A stretch of DNA of 64,000 bases, taken from Cohnella endophytica. Lineage in GTDB: Bacteria; Bacillota; Bacilli; Paenibacillales; Paenibacillaceae. Positions 61,687 to 64,000 of this stretch are shown piece after piece. Within the stretch, counting starts at the first letter, position 1; every line of letters begins with the position of its first letter. Location of the stretch: assembly GCF_003628305.1 (NCBI RefSeq), contig NZ_RBZM01000006.1:186001-250000 (forward strand). Reading direction: 5' to 3'. The notes beneath the pieces are model-generated. The model worked only from the letters and a program-made list of their open reading frames with translations. It did no database searches and was not told where the DNA came from. A program made the translations under genes and the position numbers.

Positions 61687-64000
61687 TTAAGCGCCATCGA
61701 AATGCTCGATCGATAAGAGCACGGTTCTGAGCTTGGCTTCCATATGAGCGAGTTGATTCGCGAGATCGTGCGTTTGGCCGGATCGAACTATATTCTGCAG
61801 TTGCCCGGCCGCTTCGGCAAGCTCCGTCGCGCCGATATTCGCCGCAACCCCGGATAGCGTATGGGTTAACGATAATACAAGCTCCCGGTCTTCGCTTACG
61901 GCCGCTTGCCGAATCAACTCCACCGCATCGGAATGCTTGCTCGCGAACATGGCGAGGATTTCACGGTAAATTTCGGTTCGATTGCCTAAGCGCTTGAGAG
62001 CTCCTGCCGTATCCAAGCCAGGCAGTCCGCCGAAAGAGAGCAAGCCGGCCTCGAGTGCCCCCTTATCGAAGCGGTTCAAAGAGGAGCCGGCAGGCTGCCG
62101 CAAAATCCGTTCCAGCATTCCGAATAGCTTAACGGGATCGAACGGCTTGGTGACATAGGCGTCCATGCCCGCCGCCAACACTTGTTCTTTGACCCCTTTC
62201 ATGGCATCGGCGGTCATCGCGATAATCTTGATGTCGGACGCATTATCCAGCTTCCTGATTTCCCAGGTCGCTTCGTAACCGTCCATGACCGGCATCTGCA
62301 AGTCCATGAGGATTAAGTCGTAGCTGGTATGCTTGATTCTCTCGATCGCCGCAAGCCCGTTGCCGGCAACGTCGACGACCGACGCTTTTTGCTTCAGGAT
62401 TTCTTTGGCCACTTGTTGATTGATCTCGTTATCCTCGACGACCAATATTCGGGCTTGCCGCAAATAGGCATAAGGCTCGGCCGAAGTTAGAGGCTGCACC
62501 GGACGAAACCGCTCGGAGAAATAATGCCGGAAAAGCTCAACGATTTCGTTGTAGAGCAGGGAATGGCTAATCGGATAGAAGAGCGTTTTGTCGACCGCGG
62601 AATTCGGCGAGCTTTCCGGCAATACGGGCTCATGGTAGGAACTGACCAACAAGAGCTTGGGCACAGGCAGAGCGTGGGCTCCCAGTATGTCGTCGATCAT
62701 TTTGTCCATCCCCGGATCGGTCGGCTTCCATTCCAACACGACGAGCTCGTATCTATTGTTCGACAGGATGAGCCCGATCGCTTCACCTTCCGTTGCGGCC
62801 AGATCGACAAGGAAAAGGAACTGCTCGAACTGAGTCTTCAGCACGATCCGCATCTCGGGATCGCGACAGACGAGCAATATGCGAAGCGGACGCCAAACAT
62901 TGCCGTCTAGCCGTGAAGCCGGCATATTAACGGGGATCCCCGGATTCATTCGGCTGTACGGGGCCGCGACTTCGAAACGTGCCGTGAAGGTGAACCGGCT
63001 ACCTTTGCCGACTTGGCTCTCTGCTTGGATCGTTCCGCCCATGAGCTCCGCCAGACTTTTGCTGATCGCAAGACCGAGACCGGTGCCGCCGTATTGCCGC
63101 GTCGTGGACATATCGGCTTGGGTAAATTCGCGGAATAGCCGGTCCATCTGATCCTTCGTCATGCCGATGCCCGAATCGGTAACGGAAAATCGGAGCATAA
63201 GGCCAGTCTGCGCGTCAGTAAGCAGTTTATTGTCATCTACCGTCGTCGCTTCGATCGCGATTTCGCCTCGGTCGGTGAATTTCACGGCGTTATTCGCGAG
63301 ATTGGTCAGGATTTGCCCTAGCCGAAGCGGATCGCCGACGAGCATTTGCGGAACTTCATGATGGATGGAGAAGCGCAATCTCAATTGCTTGTCGTAGGCT
63401 TTGTAGCCGATGAGATTCGAAACGTTGTTAAGCACTTCGTACAGGTCGAATTCGACAGCCTCGATGCTCATTTTTTTCGCCTCGATCTTGGAGAAGTCGA
63501 GGACGTTATTAACCAAGGCCAGCAAGTTTTCCGCCGAATGCATCGTTTTGCTTACGTAGTCCTGCTGCTGCTCCGTTAGCTCGGATTGGCGAAGCAAATG
63601 ACCCATGCCGATGACGGCGTTCAGAGGCGTGCGAATCTCGTGGCTCATGTTGGCGAGAAACTCGCTCTTCGCCCGGCTGGCGGACTCCGCGGTTTCCTTC
63701 GCAACCGCCAATTGGGCGTTTTTGTTCGCAAGCTCCGTCGTGCGTTCTTCCACGAGATCTTCGAGATGCTCCTTATAATGCATGAGCGCTTTTTGCTGTT
63801 GTTTCATTTTCGTCACGTTATGGCCCGTTCCCATCACCTCGACGATCATTCCGTTCTGGTCGAAGATTGGAGAAAGCGTGTAATGATAATTCTGGCGCTC
63901 GCTTCCGGGATAAAACCGGTCGCCTTCGAACGATTTCGATTGTTTGGTCGCCAGAACTTCTCCCAACGTCTGCCGCCAGAGGTTGAGGTCGTATTCCGAG
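61687..64000 (-). CDS. Hybrid sensor histidine kinase with receivers and HPt (N-terminus beyond window)
   Basis: About 770 residues are visible and the frame stays open to the window edge, so the start lies outside. Order: the end of a PAS domain (SEYDLNLW...), a coiled coil (about residues 75-110), and HisKA with [10 protein letters not shown]. HATPase follows ([30 protein letters not shown]). A first receiver is degenerate: VVLEWKP has Glu where the phospho-Asp should be. The second receiver is intact, with Asp in [12 protein letters not shown] and Lys in YVTKPF. The C-terminal HPt has His in [15 protein letters not shown]. This is a multistep phosphorelay protein. It ends seven bases from the convergent clpP with no terminator between. 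Confidence 0.93.
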   Translation of the reverse strand, partial: SEYDLNLWRQTLGEVLATKQSKSFEGDRFYPGSERQNYHYTLSPIFDQNGMIVEVMGTGHNVTKMKQQQKALMHYKEHLEDLVEERTTELANKNAQLAVAKETAESASRAKSEFLANMSHEIRTPLNAVIGMGHLLRQSELTEQQQDYVSKTMHSAENLLALVNNVLDFSKIEAKKMSIEAVEFDLYEVLNNVSNLIGYKAYDKQLRLRFSIHHEVPQMLVGDPLRLGQILTNLANNAVKFTDRGEIAIEATTVDDNKLLTDAQTGLMLRFSVTDSGIGMTKDQMDRLFREFTQADMSTTRQYGGTGLGLAISKSLAELMGGTIQAESQVGKGSRFTFTARFEVAAPYSRMNPGIPVNMPASRLDGNVWRPLRILLVCRDPEMRIVLKTQFEQFLFLVDLAATEGEAIGLILSNNRYELVVLEWKPTDPGMDKMIDDILGAHALPVPKLLLVSSYHEPVLPESSPNSAVDKTLFYPISHSLLYNEIVELFRHYFSERFRPVQPLTSAEPYAYLRQARILVVEDNEINQQVAKEILKQKASVVDVAGNGLAAIERIKHTSYDLILMDLQMPVMDGYEATWEIRKLDNASDIKIIAMTADAMKGVKEQVLAAGMDAYVTKPFDPVKLFGMLERILRQPAGSSLNRFDKGALEAGLLSFGGLPGLDTAGALKRLGNRTEIYREILAMFASKHSDAVELIRQAAVSEDRELVLSLTHTLSGVAANIGATELAEAAGQLQNIVRSGQTHDLANQLAHMEAKLRTVLLSIEHFDGA

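Overview
The window looks like a chromosome segment of a Gram-positive, spore-former-type soil bacterium of the Paenibacillaceae (Paenibacillus or Cohnella-like). The reasons are moderate GC, strong AGGAGG-type ribosome sites with frequent GTG and TTG starts, very many AraC-family regulators, YesM/YesN two-component genes, LplB/YtcP/LipO-type carbohydrate importers without their own ATPase, and a surface protein ending in three SLH domains. I see no rRNA or tRNA genes, phage genes, insertion sequence or CRISPR array. This is an inference from gene content; nothing was searched.

Layout. 1-6.2 kb: end of a rhamnose-type ABC importer operon (ATPase tail, two permeases, RhaS-like binding protein), then a convergent AraC regulator divergent from a ThuA / Gfo-Idh-MocA pair. 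6.3-6.8 kb: tandem repeat array 1. 6.9-18.6 kb: a GntR/LacI-type repressor, a membrane-bound AraC sensor, an LplB/YtcP/LipO importer, a GH38-like glycosidase and a CocE/NonD hydrolase. 18.7-19.0 kb: array 2 in order of position. 19.1-23.4 kb: NUDIX protein, GH51 arabinofuranosidase, a small Cys-rich protein, an AraC regulator and a PhyH-type dioxygenase. 23.5-33.6 kb: a MalE/MalF/MalG-type importer followed by a 2113-residue SLH-anchored protein with a GH87-like (alpha-1,3-glucanase) beta-helix. 33.7-35.0 kb: the largest array, 26 units of exactly 52 bp. 35.2-42.1 kb: a membrane-anchored binding protein without lipobox, a YesM-like kinase, a YesN-like regulator, then a chemoreceptor. 42.2-51.3 kb: a two-gene unknown membrane cassette, a second ThuA / isomerase / oxidoreductase cluster, and two PhyH dioxygenases among three AraC regulators. 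51.6-60.1 kb: a cytosolic beta-helix protein and a second membrane AraC sensor / LplB / YtcP / LipO module. 60.1-64 kb: an ECF sigma factor, a ClpP, and a hybrid histidine kinase cut by the window end.

How the parts fit. Most genes serve sensing, import and breakdown of plant or fungal polysaccharide. The most notable result is that three promoters share one architecture: two GTNAY half-sites exactly 21 bp apart, a GTAGT element, and a -10 box exactly 58 bp from the first half-site. They lie upstream of the MalE-type / GH87 operon, the binding-protein / YesM / YesN operon and the chemoreceptor. This suggests a small regulon in which the YesN-like regulator links detection of a glucan-derived sugar to import, surface digestion and chemotaxis.

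A second result is that the three intergenic arrays, all with 51-52 bp units in the same orientation, appear to be diverged members of one repeat superfamily, each homogenised at its own locus, and each ending 0-75 bp upstream of a promoter or activator-like element.
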